Assembly (NCBI GenBank): GCA_027488255.1 | Contig: JAIYBZ010000035.1 | Span: forward strand, 248,001-312,000 | DNA: 64,000 nt | Source: Comamonadaceae bacterium | GTDB lineage: Bacteria > Pseudomonadota > Gammaproteobacteria > Burkholderiales > Burkholderiaceae_C | Reading direction: 5' to 3' | Shown here: piece after piece, positions 10,864-22,300 of the stretch | How positions within the stretch are numbered: position 1 is the stretch's first letter | Layout: each line of letters begins with the position of its first letter | The notes under the pieces: model-generated | Seen by the model: only the letters and a program-made list of their open reading frames with translations | What the model was told of the DNA's origin: nothing | Databases searched by the model: none | Translations under genes and position numbers: made by a program

Positions 10864-11598
10864 ATGTCATCTCACAAAGTGCTGTTCGGCTTTCATGCCG
10901 TCGGGGTTCGCCTGAAGATCGCCCCCCAATCCGTTGTAGAAATTCATTTCGAGGTCACCCGCCGCGATGCCCGCATGCGTCAGTTCATTGAGAAAGCGCG
11001 TGACTCGGGCATGCGATTGATCGAATCAGATGGCGAACGCTTGACCAAACTGGCCGGCGGACATGGCCACCAAGGTGTGGTGGCGCTGGTATCGCCCATC
11101 CCACAAAACCATTCTTTAGACGATTTGTTGGACGCTGTGGAAGGCCCTCCCTTGTTGCTGGTGCTGGACGGCGTGACCGATCCGCACAACTTGGGCGCCT
11201 GCTTGCGGGTGGCCGATGGCGCGGGCGCACATGCCGTGATCGCGCCCAAAGACCACGCCGCGGGCATCAATGCCACGGTGGCCAAAGTTGCCAGTGGCGC
11301 CGCTGAAACCATGCCTTATTTCATGGTGACCAATTTGGCGCGCACTTTGGGTGAGCTGAAAGAGCGCAACATTTGGGTGATTGGCACCAGTGACGACGCG
11401 CCCCGCACCCTGTACCAAGCCGATTTGAAAGTGCCCACTGCCTTGGTCTTGGGCGCTGAGGGAAGCGGCATGCGCCAATTGACTCGGAAAAATTGCGACG
11501 AACTGGTCAGCATTCCCATGCGCGGGGCGGTCGAAAGCCTCAACGTGTCGGTGGCCAGCGGTGTGTGTCTGTACGAGGCCTTGCGCCAACGCAGCTGA
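10864..11598 (+). CDS. rlmB: 23S rRNA (guanosine-2'-O-)-methyltransferase RlmB
   Basis: RlmB methylates the 2'-O of G2251 in 23S rRNA using S-adenosylmethionine. The 244-aa protein has an N-terminal L30e-like RNA-binding domain (about residues 1-80) and a SpoU/TrmH methyltransferase domain with the knotted-fold motifs DPHNLGACLRVADGAG, LGAEGSGM and SIPMRGAVESLNVSVA. Length is typical. It has no Shine-Dalgarno and appears to be transcribed from a leaderless promoter. A small lipoprotein gene follows 26 bases downstream. Confidence 0.95.
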   Translation: MSSHKVLFGFHAVGVRLKIAPQSVVEIHFEVTRRDARMRQFIEKARDSGMRLIESDGERLTKLAGGHGHQGVVALVSPIPQNHSLDDLLDAVEGPPLLLVLDGVTDPHNLGACLRVADGAGAHAVIAPKDHAAGINATVAKVASGAAETMPYFMVTNLARTLGELKERNIWVIGTSDDAPRTLYQADLKVPTALVLGAEGSGMRQLTRKNCDELVSIPMRGAVESLNVSVASGVCLYEALRQRS

Positions 11599-11624
11599 TG
11601 AATTTCAACCCCAAGGACCCGTGT

Positions 11625-11975
11625 ATGACCTCCCTGTTTCAAAGAATCGCATTGGGCACATTGTTGTCGGGTCTTTTCCTGCTCAGTGCCTGTACGCAAG
11701 AGCAGCAAAACAAAATCAGCCGTGACATCCAAAACTGGACGGGCACCAATGGCGTTTTAGAGGTGTATGCCGGTGACAAACTGGTCCGGCGTTTTGTGAA
11801 GGTCGACAAGATCAGCACAGCCCTCGGGACCGACGATGGCAAACCCCGCGCTTACCGCTATGGCTACGGGGTGCTGGATGAGAACTTCAACATGCTGGCG
11901 GACCCCGACGAGAAAAAGGTCTATTTCGAGTTCAGCGATTACGCCACCAGCGTATTCTTTGAAAACCCCCGATAA
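11625..11975 (+). CDS. Small uncharacterised lipoprotein
   Basis: A 116-aa protein with a lipoprotein signal peptide: a short basic start, hydrophobic core and lipobox LLSAC with the modified cysteine at residue 23. The mature part is hydrophilic with no recognised domain. The ATG at 11625 is chosen because it begins the signal peptide and has AAGGA at 11612-11616; an ATG at 11598 overlapping the rlmB stop would place extra residues in front of it. I do not recognise the family; a membrane-attached periplasmic role is inferred from the signal alone. Confidence 0.72.
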   Translation: MTSLFQRIALGTLLSGLFLLSACTQEQQNKISRDIQNWTGTNGVLEVYAGDKLVRRFVKVDKISTALGTDDGKPRAYRYGYGVLDENFNMLADPDEKKVYFEFSDYATSVFFENPR

Positions 11976-12017
11976 AGCCACCGAGGCCGGCGCTTTGGGG
12001 GCGCTGGCCCCCGCCCA

Positions 12018-12620
12018 TCACACCCAACCCAGCGCTCCCAGCAAAGCACCCAGCCCCATCAGCCACAAGATGTGCACCTGCGTGCGCCACACCGCCCAGG
12101 TGGTGATCAGCGTCAAGACATAGAGGGGCCAGTCGTGACGGGGTTGGTCGTGGCTCAGGGTGAGCAGCCAGGCGGTGGCCAGCAGCAAGGCGATCACGAT
12201 CGGGGCCATGCCAGATTTGAAAGCCCGGATGCCCAATTTTTCACGGTGTTGGTGGGCCCAGCGCGTGGCGGTATAGGTCAAGACGGAGGAGGGCAGCATG
12301 ATGCCCAACATCGTCACGCAGACGCCCAGACACGCCAAGCCAGCGCTGATCCAGCCGCTGCCCAAGCCGGCCCCTGCGTTCAGCCCCACATTCCAGCCCA
12401 TCAAGGCCACGAACAAAATGTTCGGGCCGGGTGCGGCTTGGGCCAAAGCAATCGACGAGGTGAATTGGGTCTCGCTCAGCCATTGGGTTTCGTCCACCAA
12501 ATAGCGGTGCATATCGGGGGCGGTGGTAATGGCCCCTCCGACGGCCAGCAAGGACAGCGAAGCAAAGTGGTTGAACAAACTCAACCAATCTTGCGCGCTC
12601 AGTTGCAACACCGGGTTCAT
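12018..12620 (-). CDS. chrA: Chromate transporter, second half-protein (short CHR family)
   Basis: A 200-aa membrane protein of the short-chain CHR family, in which two half-size proteins encoded side by side make up one chromate/sulfate antiporter. It has the CHR-domain signature with LAVGGAITTAPDMHRYLV and AQAAPGPNILFVALMG (about residues 60-75), then several hydrophobic helices. Start ATG (12620) overlaps the stop of the partner gene by four bases (ATGA), so the two halves are translationally coupled. Whether the physiological substrate is chromate cannot be judged from sequence. Confidence 0.85.
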   Translation of the reverse strand: MNPVLQLSAQDWLSLFNHFASLSLLAVGGAITTAPDMHRYLVDETQWLSETQFTSSIALAQAAPGPNILFVALMGWNVGLNAGAGLGSGWISAGLACLGVCVTMLGIMLPSSVLTYTATRWAHQHREKLGIRAFKSGMAPIVIALLLATAWLLTLSHDQPRHDWPLYVLTLITTWAVWRTQVHILWLMGLGALLGALGWV

Positions 12621-13213
12621 GAGCGGCTTTCTGGTGCGCGTGCTTGCCGCGCCAATTGGCTGTAGGCCCAGCCACAAGCCACGATGCCGGTGCCCAGCAA
12701 CACCATCGCCAAGGGCCAGCGCAGCACGCCCACGCCGATAAAACTCGCCGTGGCCAGCGCCACGCAAACTGGCATGCCCATGGGGTTGCCCTTCAAGGCG
12801 CCGATCAATTTCAGGCCCACCGCCGCGATCAAGCCGGCCGATACGGCGCCCATGCCACGCAACGCCCCTTGCGCCCAAGCGTGATCCGAGACCCCGCCGA
12901 ACGCCACGGCCAGCAGCAAAACCACGCACAAGGGAGCCGTCAACATGCCCGCCAAACCGGCCAAAGCCCCCGCTAAGCCAAAGTAACGGCCACCAATCAT
13001 CAGCGACAGGTTGACCACATTGGGGCCCGGCATGATTTGCGCGACGGCCCAGTCTTCGACGAATTGCTCACGCGTCATCCAGCGCTTTTTTTCGACCAAT
13101 TCACGTTGCACGACCGCCAAAACACCCCCAAAGCCTTGTAAAGCCAACAAGGTGAAGGAGACAAACAAATCGGTTTTAGAGCGCGGCTGATTCAGGGGGG
13201 CGTTTTCAGACAT
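12617..13213 (-). CDS. chrA: Chromate transporter, first half-protein (short CHR family)
   Basis: A 198-aa membrane protein, the first half of the CHR pair. It shows the conserved start [19 protein letters not shown], followed by [17 protein letters not shown] and about five hydrophobic helices. The ATG at 13213 has no Shine-Dalgarno but lies six bases after a GATAAT box on the minus strand, pointing to a leaderless mRNA. Family members export chromate; several act in metal or sulfate homeostasis. The gene is divergent from ygiQ. Confidence 0.86.
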   Translation of the reverse strand: MSENAPLNQPRSKTDLFVSFTLLALQGFGGVLAVVQRELVEKKRWMTREQFVEDWAVAQIMPGPNVVNLSLMIGGRYFGLAGALAGLAGMLTAPLCVVLLLAVAFGGVSDHAWAQGALRGMGAVSAGLIAAVGLKLIGALKGNPMGMPVCVALATASFIGVGVLRWPLAMVLLGTGIVACGWAYSQLARQARAPESRS

Positions 13214-13219
13214 GGGGTG

Positions 13220-13225
13220 ATTATC
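13220..13225 (-). promoter_or_regulatory. -10 box (GATAAT) of a leaderless chromate transporter promoter
   Basis: On the minus strand GGGATAATC (13227-13219) places the last T of GATAAT six bases before the ATG at 13213. No Shine-Dalgarno is present between them and the -35 region is not recognisable. Confidence 0.6.
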
Positions 13226-13359
13226 CCGTGCGACGCAGCCCAGCCTTGCCGGTGCTGATCTCACCTGAGGGCGGGCGCCATCCAGGCCGCAAATACCCGC
13301 TGAATGCACAGGCCCAAGCGCATGCCCCTACACTAGCGGGTTATCCCGAGTGCCCACCC

Positions 13360-15762
13360 ATGAACGCCTTCACCGACGTCTCTTTCTTTCCGCGAGATGC
13401 CAAGCCCTTGACCAGTTACCGCAAGTACTGGGCACAGCGCTTTGGCACGGCACCCTTTTTGCCGATGAGCCGGGAAGAAATGACCCAATTGGGTTGGGAC
13501 AGTTGCGACATCATCATCGTCACGGGCGATGCCTATGTCGATCACCCCAGTTTTGGCATGTCGGTGATTGGCCGCATGTTGGAAAACCAGGGGTTTCGCG
13601 TTGGCATCATCGCGCAACCCGATTGGACCAGCGCAGAGCCCTTCAAAGCTTTGGGCAAACCCAATTTGTTTTGGGGCGTGACCAGCGGCAACATGGACTC
13701 GATGATCAACCGCTACACGGCCGATCGCAAAATCCGCAGTGACGATGCTTACACCCCGGGCGATGTGGGGGGCAAGCGCCCTGACCGGGCCGCCATCGTC
13801 TACAGCCAGCGCTGCCGGGAAGCCTTTCCTGACACTCCGATTGTGTTGGGCGGCATTGAGGGCAGTTTGCGCCGCATTGCGCATTACGATTATTGGTCCG
13901 ATAAAGTACGCCGCTCGATTGTGGTGGACAGCAAATGCGATTTGCTGCTTTACGGCAATGCGGAGCGGGCGATTGTTGAAATCGCCCACCGCTTGGCCGC
14001 ACGGGAGCCCGTGCAGCAAATCACCGATGTGCGCGGCACCGCTTTTGTGCGTCGCGAAACCCCCGAAGGTTGGTTTGAGATTGACTCCACCAGCGTCGAC
14101 ACCCCCGGCCATGTCGAAGCGCACATCAACCCCTATTTGATGATTTCGGAACAAGCGCGCGAGCAAGGCGCGACCTGTGCACGGGAAGAAGAAGCCCAAG
14201 AAGTCGCCCAAGCGCAGAATGCCCAGAATGCTCAGAAGGCGCAGCCTTTCACCACCGATTTGTCGGCTGCGGTGGCACAAGTCCGCTCGGTGCAGGCGGC
14301 CAGCCAGCCGGCCATCCAGCCACTGAACTTTGTGCCGAACCCGGCATTGCGCGGCAAAGGCACGCACAAAGTGCCGCCCCGTGACAAGAGTGTGATCCGC
14401 TTGCCCAGCTACGAACAAGTCAAGTCCGATGCGGTGCTGTACGCGCACGCCAACCGCGTGTTGCACCTCGAAACCAACCCTGGCAATGCCCGTTGTCTGG
14501 TGCAAGCGCACGGCGAAGGGCACACCGCCCGCGATGTTTGGATCACGCCTCCGCCCATCCCTTTGAGCACGGCCGAGATGGACTTGGTGTTCGATTTGCC
14601 TTACGCGCGCAGCCCGCATCCGCGCTATGCCGATGAAAACGGCAGCCACGACGGCGTCACCAAAATTCCGGCCTGGGAAATGATTCGCTTCAGTGTGAAC
14701 ATCATGCGCGGCTGCTTTGGCGGTTGTACCTTTTGCTCCATCACCGAGCACGAGGGCCGCATCATTCAAAGCCGCTCCGAAGATTCGGTGATCCGTGAAG
14801 TGGAAGAAATTCGAGACAAGGTCAAGGGTTTCACGGGTGTGATTTCTGACTTGGGTGGCCCCACCGCCAACATGTACCGATTGGGCTGCCGCAGCCCGGA
14901 GATCGAGTCGGCTTGCCGCAAACCCAGCTGTGTGTTCCCAGGCATCTGCCAAAACTTGACGACCGACCACGGCCCGCTCATCAACATGTACCGACGGGCC
15001 CGCAACCTCAAGGGCATCAAGAAAATCTTGATTGGCTCAGGCCTGCGCTATGACTTGGCCGTGCAATCGCCAGAGTATGTGAAAGAGCTGGTGCAGCACC
15101 ATGTCGGTGGCTATCTCAAAATTGCGCCCGAACACACCGAGGGCGGCCCTCTGTCCAAGATGATGAAACCGGGCATTGGCACCTATGACCGGTTCAAGTC
15201 GATGTTCGACAAATACAGCGAAGAAGCCGGGAAAAAACAGTTTTTGATCCCTTACTTCATTGCCGCCCATCCCGGCACCAGCGATGAGGACATGATGAAC
15301 TTGGCCATTTGGTTGAAGAAGCATGGTTTCCGGGCCGATCAAGTACAAACCTTTTACCCCAGCCCCATGGCCACGGCCACGGCGATGTACCACTCGACCC
15401 GCAACCCCTTGCGCAAAATCACCCGCGACAGCGAAAAGGTGGACATCGTCAAGGGCGACAAACGCCGTCGCTTGCACAAGGCATTTTTGCGCTACCACGA
15501 CGCCAACAACTGGCCCCTGTTGCGCGAAGCGCTCAAGGCGATGGGCCGCGCTGACTTGATCGGCAACGGCAAGCATCACCTGATTCCCAGTTGGCAGCCC
15601 TTGGCCGAAGAGGGCTATAAAAGTGCACGACGCAAAAACAGCACCGGCGCGGGTGAAAAAGCGTCGGTGGCGCTGTCGACTTTGGCCAAAAGCAAGGGTC
15701 AACCCCAAAAAGGCCAGTTGCTGACGCAACACACGGGCTTGCCACCGCGCAAGAAAAGCTGA
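13360..15762 (+). CDS. ygiQ: YgiQ family radical SAM protein (UPF0313)
   Basis: An 800-aa radical SAM protein of the YgiQ family; the reaction it catalyses is not established. It has an N-terminal B12-binding-like region, the [4Fe-4S] motif C452-x3-C456-x2-C459 in [11 protein letters not shown], and a basic C-terminal tail. The ATG at 13360 is chosen because family similarity begins there. Residues about 280-300 are an Ala/Gln-rich spacer ([11 protein letters not shown]) encoded by imperfect 9-base repeats, absent in shorter homologues. The gene is divergent from the chromate transporter pair and converges on glnD with a short hairpin between. Confidence 0.92.
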   Translation: MNAFTDVSFFPRDAKPLTSYRKYWAQRFGTAPFLPMSREEMTQLGWDSCDIIIVTGDAYVDHPSFGMSVIGRMLENQGFRVGIIAQPDWTSAEPFKALGKPNLFWGVTSGNMDSMINRYTADRKIRSDDAYTPGDVGGKRPDRAAIVYSQRCREAFPDTPIVLGGIEGSLRRIAHYDYWSDKVRRSIVVDSKCDLLLYGNAERAIVEIAHRLAAREPVQQITDVRGTAFVRRETPEGWFEIDSTSVDTPGHVEAHINPYLMISEQAREQGATCAREEEAQEVAQAQNAQNAQKAQPFTTDLSAAVAQVRSVQAASQPAIQPLNFVPNPALRGKGTHKVPPRDKSVIRLPSYEQVKSDAVLYAHANRVLHLETNPGNARCLVQAHGEGHTARDVWITPPPIPLSTAEMDLVFDLPYARSPHPRYADENGSHDGVTKIPAWEMIRFSVNIMRGCFGGCTFCSITEHEGRIIQSRSEDSVIREVEEIRDKVKGFTGVISDLGGPTANMYRLGCRSPEIESACRKPSCVFPGICQNLTTDHGPLINMYRRARNLKGIKKILIGSGLRYDLAVQSPEYVKELVQHHVGGYLKIAPEHTEGGPLSKMMKPGIGTYDRFKSMFDKYSEEAGKKQFLIPYFIAAHPGTSDEDMMNLAIWLKKHGFRADQVQTFYPSPMATATAMYHSTRNPLRKITRDSEKVDIVKGDKRRRLHKAFLRYHDANNWPLLREALKAMGRADLIGNGKHHLIPSWQPLAEEGYKSARRKNSTGAGEKASVALSTLAKSKGQPQKGQLLTQHTGLPPRKKS

Positions 15763-15768
15763 GAGTCT

Positions 15769-15788
15769 GGCCCCGCTGGGGCCTGTTT
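15769..15788. terminator. Short hairpin between convergent ygiQ and glnD
   Basis: A 6-bp stem ggcccc - gct - ggggcc (15769-15783) in the 25-base gap between the two convergent stops, followed on the + strand by tgttt. The stem is GC-only and the T-run is short, so it may act as a weak terminator for ygiQ. Confidence 0.4.
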
Positions 15789-18427
15789 CACTCGGGTTGC
15801 AGGGCCGCCAGCAACTCGGTTTCGATCTCGATTTGCGCTTTGCTTTGTTGCAGCTCAGCGCCACTGATCAAAAAGATGTCTTCCACGCGCTCGCCCAAGG
15901 TGCTGATCTTGGCCAATTGCAGGTCAATGCCATGCTCGGCCAACACCCGAGCAATGCTGTAAAGCAAACCATTGCGGTCGCTGGCCGAAACACTGAGCAG
16001 CCAGTTTTGCGCTTTTTCGTCGGGCTTGAGGGCCACCCTCGGGGTGATGGGAAAGCTTTTCACGCGGCGCGAGACACGGCCTTTGGTCGGAGGGGGCAGG
16101 GGGCCTTGGCGCTCAAGGGTTTGCGTCAAACCCAGCTCGACCATGGTCATCAATTCTCGGTAATGCTCAGGCAGCAGGGTGGTGACGATCTGAAACGTAT
16201 CGAGCGCCCAACCGGTGCGGGTGGTGTGAATTTTGGCATCCAAGATGCTGAAACCCGACTGGTCAAAGTGGCCACAAATACGGGCAAACAGGTCCGACTG
16301 GTCAGGGGTGAAGACCAGCACTTGCAGACCTTCACCCACCGGCGAAGGGCGCGCACGCACGATGGTGCGCGGCTGATCCGGGTCGGGCCGCGCCACATGG
16401 CGTGACAACTGCCGGGCGTGCCAGGCAATGTCAGAGGCGTCGTGGCGCATGAAATAGCTCACATCCAAGGTGTCCCAGAACGCTTTTTGGCCTTCGTAGG
16501 GTTGCGCTTGGCGCGCCAATTCAACCAGGGCCTCGCGTTTGCGGGCTTCCACATCGGCATTGGCATCTGGCGCCCGCCCGCCCAACACCCGCAAGGTCGA
16601 TTTGTACAAGTCTTCCAGCAACTTGCCCTTCCAGGCGTTCCACACTTTGGGGCTGGTGCCTCGGATATCGGCCACAGTCAGCAAGTACAAAGCGGTCAAA
16701 CGGCGCTCATTGCCCACGCGTTGGGCAAAACGGCTGATAACTTCGGGATCGCTCAAGTCTTCTTTTTGCGCCACATGGCTCATGGTCAGGTGTTCGCCGA
16801 CCAAAAACTCGATCAATTGGGCGTCTTCTTTGTCGAGCTTGTGTTGGCGCGCGAAGGTCCGCACTTCGGCGATGCCCAGCTTGGAGTGGTCACCGCCACG
16901 GCCCTTGGCAATGTCGTGAAACAAAGCGGCGGTGTACAAAATCCACGGCTTGTCCCAGCCGCCCGCCAATTGCGAGCAAAACGGGTATTCGTGGGTGTGC
17001 TCGGCCATGAAGAACCGGCGCACATTGCGCAGCACCATCAGGATGTGTTGGTCCACTGTGTAGGCATGAAACAAATCGTGCTGCATCTGTCCCACAATGC
17101 GCCGGAACACCCACAAGTAACGTCCCAATACAGATGTTTCGTTCATCAAGCGCAGCGCGTGCGTGATGCCCTGGTGCTGCTGCAAGATCTGCAAAAAGGT
17201 TTGGCGGTTGACCGGATCGGCGCGAAAGCGGCCGTTCATGATGGCCCGCACGTTGTAGAGCGCACGCAATGTGCGAGCCGAAAACCCTTTCACGCCGGGC
17301 GTGGTTTGGTACAACAAAAAGGTTTCCAAAATGGCGTGCGGATGCTTTTGGTACAGGTCGTCGCTGGCCACTTCAATCAGGCCCGCCTTTTCAAAAAACC
17401 GCTCGTTCAGTGGACGATAGGCGTTCACCGCTTCGCCCCGGTCGGCTTTCAGACGGTCTTCGATGTTGAGCAACAAAATTTGGTTGAGCTGCGTCACCGC
17501 CTTGGCGGCCCAATAATATTGGCGCATCAGCTTTTCGCTGGCCCGCAACGCCAAACGGCCTTCGGGCGTGACATCGGAGCTGAAACCAAAAGACTCGGCC
17601 ACCACGGTTTGCAAATCAAACACCAGCCGGTCTTCGCGCCTTTTGGCTTGCAAATGCAGTCGAGCGCGGATCAAGCCCAGCAGGGCTTCGTTGCGTTTGA
17701 TTTGTCGCGCCTCCAAGGGGGTCGCCAAGCCTTTGCGCGCCAACTCGTCCCAGCTGTGGCCCAAACCCGCTGCCCGTGCCACCCACAAAATCACCTGCAA
17801 GTCACGCAAACCGCCGGGAGACTCTTTGCAATTGGGCTCTAGCGCGTAAGGGGTGTCCTCAAACTTGGTGTGCCGCTGACGCAACTCCAGCGTCTTGGCC
17901 ACCAAAAAGGCCTGCGGATCCATGGCCGCTTGGTACTGTTTTTGAAACTCGGTGAACAAGCGCGTGTTGCCGGTGACGCGGCGCGATTCGAGCAAAGAGG
18001 TTTGCACCGTGATGTCTTTGGCCGATTCGGCCAGACACTCCTCCAGCGTCCGCACGCTGGCACCGATCTCCAAGCCCGTGTCCCAGCAACTGCCGATGAA
18101 ACGCTCTAACTGGCTTTGCAACTGGGGCGAGTGCTCGGGCGATTGGCCATTGGGCAAGAGCACCAAGACATCGACATCCGAATGTGGGAACAATTCCGCG
18201 CGGCCAAAGCCACCCACAGCGATCAAACTCAACTCGGGTGAAAAGCCGGCGTTTTGCCAGAGTTGAATCAGCAAACCATCCGCCAAGATGGACATTTGCT
18301 TGAGGGTTTGTTTCAGCCCCCGCGCCGCGGCACCGCTGTTGGCCAGCGTCCGCAAAACCGCGGCTTTGTCCTGTTTGTAGGTTTCGCGCAGCAGCGTCAG
18401 GTCTGCGCTGGGGGCCGGCGTGCTCAT
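15788..18427 (-). CDS. glnD: Bifunctional PII uridylyltransferase/uridylyl-removing enzyme GlnD
   Basis: GlnD uridylylates PII signal proteins when glutamine is low and removes UMP when glutamine is high, so it sets nitrogen regulation. The 879-aa protein has the nucleotidyltransferase motif [19 protein letters not shown] (residues 72-90, with metal ligands Asp84 and Asp86), a central GlnD adapter region, an HD hydrolase domain with [13 protein letters not shown], and two C-terminal ACT domains that sense glutamine. Length is normal. It follows map after a single base, so the two are cotranscribed. Confidence 0.95.
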   Translation of the reverse strand: MSTPAPSADLTLLRETYKQDKAAVLRTLANSGAAARGLKQTLKQMSILADGLLIQLWQNAGFSPELSLIAVGGFGRAELFPHSDVDVLVLLPNGQSPEHSPQLQSQLERFIGSCWDTGLEIGASVRTLEECLAESAKDITVQTSLLESRRVTGNTRLFTEFQKQYQAAMDPQAFLVAKTLELRQRHTKFEDTPYALEPNCKESPGGLRDLQVILWVARAAGLGHSWDELARKGLATPLEARQIKRNEALLGLIRARLHLQAKRREDRLVFDLQTVVAESFGFSSDVTPEGRLALRASEKLMRQYYWAAKAVTQLNQILLLNIEDRLKADRGEAVNAYRPLNERFFEKAGLIEVASDDLYQKHPHAILETFLLYQTTPGVKGFSARTLRALYNVRAIMNGRFRADPVNRQTFLQILQQHQGITHALRLMNETSVLGRYLWVFRRIVGQMQHDLFHAYTVDQHILMVLRNVRRFFMAEHTHEYPFCSQLAGGWDKPWILYTAALFHDIAKGRGGDHSKLGIAEVRTFARQHKLDKEDAQLIEFLVGEHLTMSHVAQKEDLSDPEVISRFAQRVGNERRLTALYLLTVADIRGTSPKVWNAWKGKLLEDLYKSTLRVLGGRAPDANADVEARKREALVELARQAQPYEGQKAFWDTLDVSYFMRHDASDIAWHARQLSRHVARPDPDQPRTIVRARPSPVGEGLQVLVFTPDQSDLFARICGHFDQSGFSILDAKIHTTRTGWALDTFQIVTTLLPEHYRELMTMVELGLTQTLERQGPLPPPTKGRVSRRVKSFPITPRVALKPDEKAQNWLLSVSASDRNGLLYSIARVLAEHGIDLQLAKISTLGERVEDIFLISGAELQQSKAQIEIETELLAALQPE

Positions 18428-18428
18428 C

Positions 18429-19244
18429 TCATGCCACGGCTTTTTGAGTGATGAAGGCCGGCACAGGAGGGCTGCCAGCCGAAACCGTCAGCACTTCGTA
18501 ACCTGTTTCGGTCACCACCACGGTGTGCTCCCACTGGGCCGACAAAGAGTGGTCTTTGGTGACGATGGTCCAGCCGTCGCCCATTTCCTTGATGTCGCGT
18601 TTGCCGGCGTTGATCATGGGCTCAATGGTGAAGACCATGCCGGGCACCAATTGCACCAAGGTGCCGGGCTTGCCATAGTGCAAAACCTGGGGCTCTTCGT
18701 GAAAGCCGCGGCCAATGCCGTGGCCGCAAAACTCGCGCACCACCGAAAAGCCGTGGCCTTCGGCAAATTTTTGAATCGCGTGGCCAATGTCGCCCAGATG
18801 GGCGCCGGGTTTGACTTGCTCAATGCCTTTCCACATCGCCTCGTAGGTCAAATGGGCCAGGCGCTTGGCTGCGATCGAGGCTTCACCCACATGGAACATG
18901 CGGCTGGTGTCGCCATGCCAACCGTACTTGATGGTCGTGATGTCGATGTTGAGCGAGTCGCCTTTTTTCAGCGGTTTGTCGTTCGGGATGCCATGACACA
19001 CCTGATGGTTGATGGAGGTGCAGATCGATTTGGGGTAAGGCTTGTAGCCGCCCGGGGCGTAGTTCAACGGCGCGGGAATGCACTGCTGCACATCGACCAT
19101 GTAGTCGTGGCAGAGTTTGTCGATCTCGTTGGTGGTGATGCCCGGTTTGATGAAGGGCTCGATGTAGTCCAAGACTTCAGAGGCCAGTCTGCAAGCGAGA
19201 CGCATGCCTTCTATGTCTTCGGCGGTTTTTAGGGTGATGGTCAT
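18429..19244 (-). CDS. map: Methionine aminopeptidase, type I
   Basis: Map removes the N-terminal methionine from nascent proteins. The 271-aa type I enzyme carries the pita-bread metal ligands: Asp in [19 protein letters not shown] (two ligand aspartates), His in [11 protein letters not shown], and Glu in MVFTIEPM and near the end in [10 protein letters not shown]. No insert separates it from the common bacterial form. The ATG at 19244 has no Shine-Dalgarno but follows a GATAAT box by eight bases. In many bacteria map lies beside rpsB; here its divergent neighbour is purL. Confidence 0.95.
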   Translation of the reverse strand: MTITLKTAEDIEGMRLACRLASEVLDYIEPFIKPGITTNEIDKLCHDYMVDVQQCIPAPLNYAPGGYKPYPKSICTSINHQVCHGIPNDKPLKKGDSLNIDITTIKYGWHGDTSRMFHVGEASIAAKRLAHLTYEAMWKGIEQVKPGAHLGDIGHAIQKFAEGHGFSVVREFCGHGIGRGFHEEPQVLHYGKPGTLVQLVPGMVFTIEPMINAGKRDIKEMGDGWTIVTKDHSLSAQWEHTVVVTETGYEVLTVSAGSPPVPAFITQKAVA

Positions 19245-19252
19245 GGGTACGG

Positions 19253-19258
19253 ATTATC
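19253..19258 (-). promoter_or_regulatory. -10 box (GATAAT) of a leaderless map promoter
   Basis: GGGATAATC on the minus strand (19260-19252) ends with GATAAT eight bases from the map ATG at 19244. No Shine-Dalgarno lies in the gap, so the mRNA would have no leader, or one of one or two bases. Confidence 0.58.
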
Positions 19259-19300
19259 CCAGAGGCTTTTTCAAACCTCTGAAATCAGGGTTTCCCCGGC

Positions 19301-19306
19301 TAAAAT
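19301..19306 (+). promoter_or_regulatory. Candidate -10 box (TAAAAT) for purL
   Basis: TAAAAT on the + strand, 73 bases before the purL GTG start, in the only intergenic space available for its promoter. The -35 region is poor. This would give a leader of about 67 bases. Confidence 0.4.
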
Positions 19307-19379
19307 AGACCCTTTGCCGACCAGCCCCAGTCAGCGGCCTCGGCACTGCGCTGTTTTCGTCCCATTACAAGGCCACCCC

Positions 19380-22300
19380 GTGTCCCTGCACATCACGACT
19401 TTCGAAGGCGGCAACGCCCTCAGCGACTTCCGCAATGCCCAACTTTTGCCCCGTTTGGCCGCCATTTCTCCTCACATTCAGGGCATTTCTGCTCGATTTG
19501 TTCACCTGGTGGCCACCCCTTCGCCGCTGAGCGCCGATGCCCAGCAAACCCTCTCGGCTTTGCTGACTTATGGCGAGCCTTATGCGGCTGCCGCTCACTC
19601 TGCCGGAAAAAGCGCCGCCAATGGGCCGGTCATCATGGTCAGCCCCCGCTTGGGCACGGTTTCCCCTTGGGCGTCCAAAGCCACCGACATCGCGCACAAC
19701 TGCGGCATTGACCTGCGCCGCGTGGAGCGCTTGACCGAATACCGCCTCAACCTGAAGTCGGGGCTCTTGGGCAGCACCACGCTGAATGCCGAGCAGTGGG
19801 GCCAAGTGGCCTCCTTGTTGCACGACCGCATGACCGAGTCGGCCATGCCCAGCCGGGCCGAAGCGTCCGCATTGTTCACTGCGCTTGAGCCTGCCCCGAT
19901 GGCCCATGTGGATGTGTTGGGCGGCGGCCGTCAGGCCTTGGTCGACGCCAACACCGCGTGGGGCTTGGCACTGGCCGAAGACGAAATTGACTACCTGCTG
20001 ACAGCCTTTACGGGCTTGCAACGCAACCCCACCGATGTGGAGTTGATGATGTTTGCCCAAGCCAACAGCGAGCACTGCCGGCACAAAATCTTCAATGCCG
20101 ACTTCACCATCGACGGCGTGGCGCAAGACAAAAGCCTGTTTGGCATGATCCGCAACACCCACCAAGTGAGTCCACAACACACGGTAGTGGCTTACTCGGA
20201 CAACGCGTCGGTCATGGAAGGCCACACCCTCGAGCGCTTTGTGGCGCGCAGCCAAACGGACCGCGCGACAGGCACTGCCAATGCGGTGTACCAAACCGAA
20301 ACCGCACAGCACCACGTGCTGATGAAGGTGGAAACGCACAACCACCCGACCGCCATTTCGCCTTTTCCCGGCGCCTCCACCGGGGCAGGCGGGGAAATTC
20401 GGGACGAAGGCGCCACCGGCCGCGGCTCAAAACCCAAAGCCGGTTTGTCGGGCTTCACCGTCTCCAAACTCTGGGGCGGCCTGAGCGACCAAGCCGGCGG
20501 CAAGCCCGAGCACATCGCCAGCCCTTTGCAAATCATGACCGAAGGCCCTTTGGGCGGTGCCGCTTTTAACAACGAGTTTGGTCGGCCCAATTTATTGGGC
20601 TATTTCCGCGAATACGAACAGACCGTGGACGGCGTGCTGCGCGGTTACCACAAGCCCATCATGATTGCTGGCGGCTTGGGCCAGATCGATGCGCAGCAAA
20701 CCCAAAAAATAGCGTTTCCAGCAGGCAGTTTGTTGATCCAGCTGGGGGGACCAGGCATGCGCATCGGCATGGGCGGCAGTGCGGCCAGTTCGATGGCCAC
20801 CGGCACCAATGCCGCCGAGTTGGATTTTGATTCGGTGCAACGCGGCAACCCTGAAATCGAACGCCGTGCGCAAGAGGTCATCAACCACTGCTGGGCGCAA
20901 GGCGATCAAAACCCCATCTTGGCGATCCACGACGTGGGGGCCGGGGGCTTGTCGAATGCGTTTCCCGAGTTGACCAACGATGCTGGGCGCGGTGCCCGTT
21001 TTGACCTGCGTGCAGTGCCCTTGGAAGAGTCTGGTTTGGCGCCCAAAGAGATTTGGTCAAACGAAAGCCAAGAACGCTATGTGATGGCCATTGCGCCCGA
21101 ATCGCTGCCGCTTTTCACCTCTTTTTGCGAACGCGAGCGTTGCCCGTTTGCCGTGATCGGTGTCGCCACCGAAGAACGCCAATTGCAGTTGGTCGACGAG
21201 GGCCAGACCAGCCCAGTGGACATGCCGATGGATGTGTTGCTGGGCAAACCGCCCAAGATGCACCGCGACGTCACGCAGGTGGCGCGGCAATCTCCGGCCA
21301 TGAATTTGACCGGCGTCTCGCTGCAACAAGCCGTGATTGACGTGCTCAGCCACCCCACCGTGGCCTCGAAACGATTTTTGATCACCATCGGCGATCGCGC
21401 GGTGGGCGGCTTGACGCACCGCGACCAGATGGTCGGCCCCTGGCAAGTGCCGGTGGCCGATGTGGCGGTCACGCTGGCCGATTACACCGGTTTTGCCGGC
21501 GAAGCCATGAGCATGGGCGAGCGCACGCCGTTGGCCTCGCTGGACGCGGCGGCCTCGGGACGCATGGCGGTGGCCGAAGCCATCACCAATTTGTTGGCCG
21601 CGCCCATCGATTTACCGCGAGTCAAATTGTCGGCCAACTGGATGGCCGCTTGTGGCGAACCGGGCGAAGACGCCGCCTTGTACGAGACCGTCAAAGCCGT
21701 TGGCATGTCTTTGTGCCCCGCTTTGGGCATTGCCATTCCGGTTGGCAAAGACAGTTTGTCGATGCGGACGCAATGGCAGGTGGGCAGCGACACACGCAAG
21801 GTCACCTCTCCGGTCAGTCTGATCGTCACGGCCTTTGCCACCTTGAAGGATGTGCGGGGCACCTTGACACCGCAACTGGATGCCCAAACAGACGACACCA
21901 GTTTGCTGTTGATCGACTTGGGGGAGGGGCGCCATCGCATGGGGGGCAGCGTGCTGGGGCAGACCCTGGGCCAGTTTGGTGACCGCGTGCCTGACCTTGA
22001 CCACCCGCAAGCCTTGGTGAACTTGGTCCAAGCGATCAACCAGTTGCGGGCTGCGGGCCAAATATTGGCTTACCACGACCGCAGCGATGGCGGTCTGTTG
22101 GCCGCTGTGGCCGAGATGGCTTTTGCGGGCCATGTGGGCGTGGCCCTGAATGTCGACATGCTGGTCACCGAAGGCGATGGCATCAGCGACAGCCGGGCCG
22201 ACCATGGCGATGCCAAAAATTGGGCCGGCCAAGTCAGTGCCCGCAGGGAAGAGTTGACCCTCAAAGCGCTGTTTAACGAAGAGCTGGGCGTGGTGCTGCA

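Noticed and set aside
13333-14970. Long open frame on the minus strand (545 codons) opposite ygiQ
   Set aside because: It is a mirror of a GC-rich, strongly recognised radical SAM gene; the translated product is His/Arg/Gly-rich with no domain, as expected for an antisense frame.
16418-17842. Long open frame on the + strand (474 codons) opposite glnD
   Set aside because: GlnD is unmistakable on the minus strand with complete catalytic motifs; the + frame has no recognisable domain and no ribosome site.
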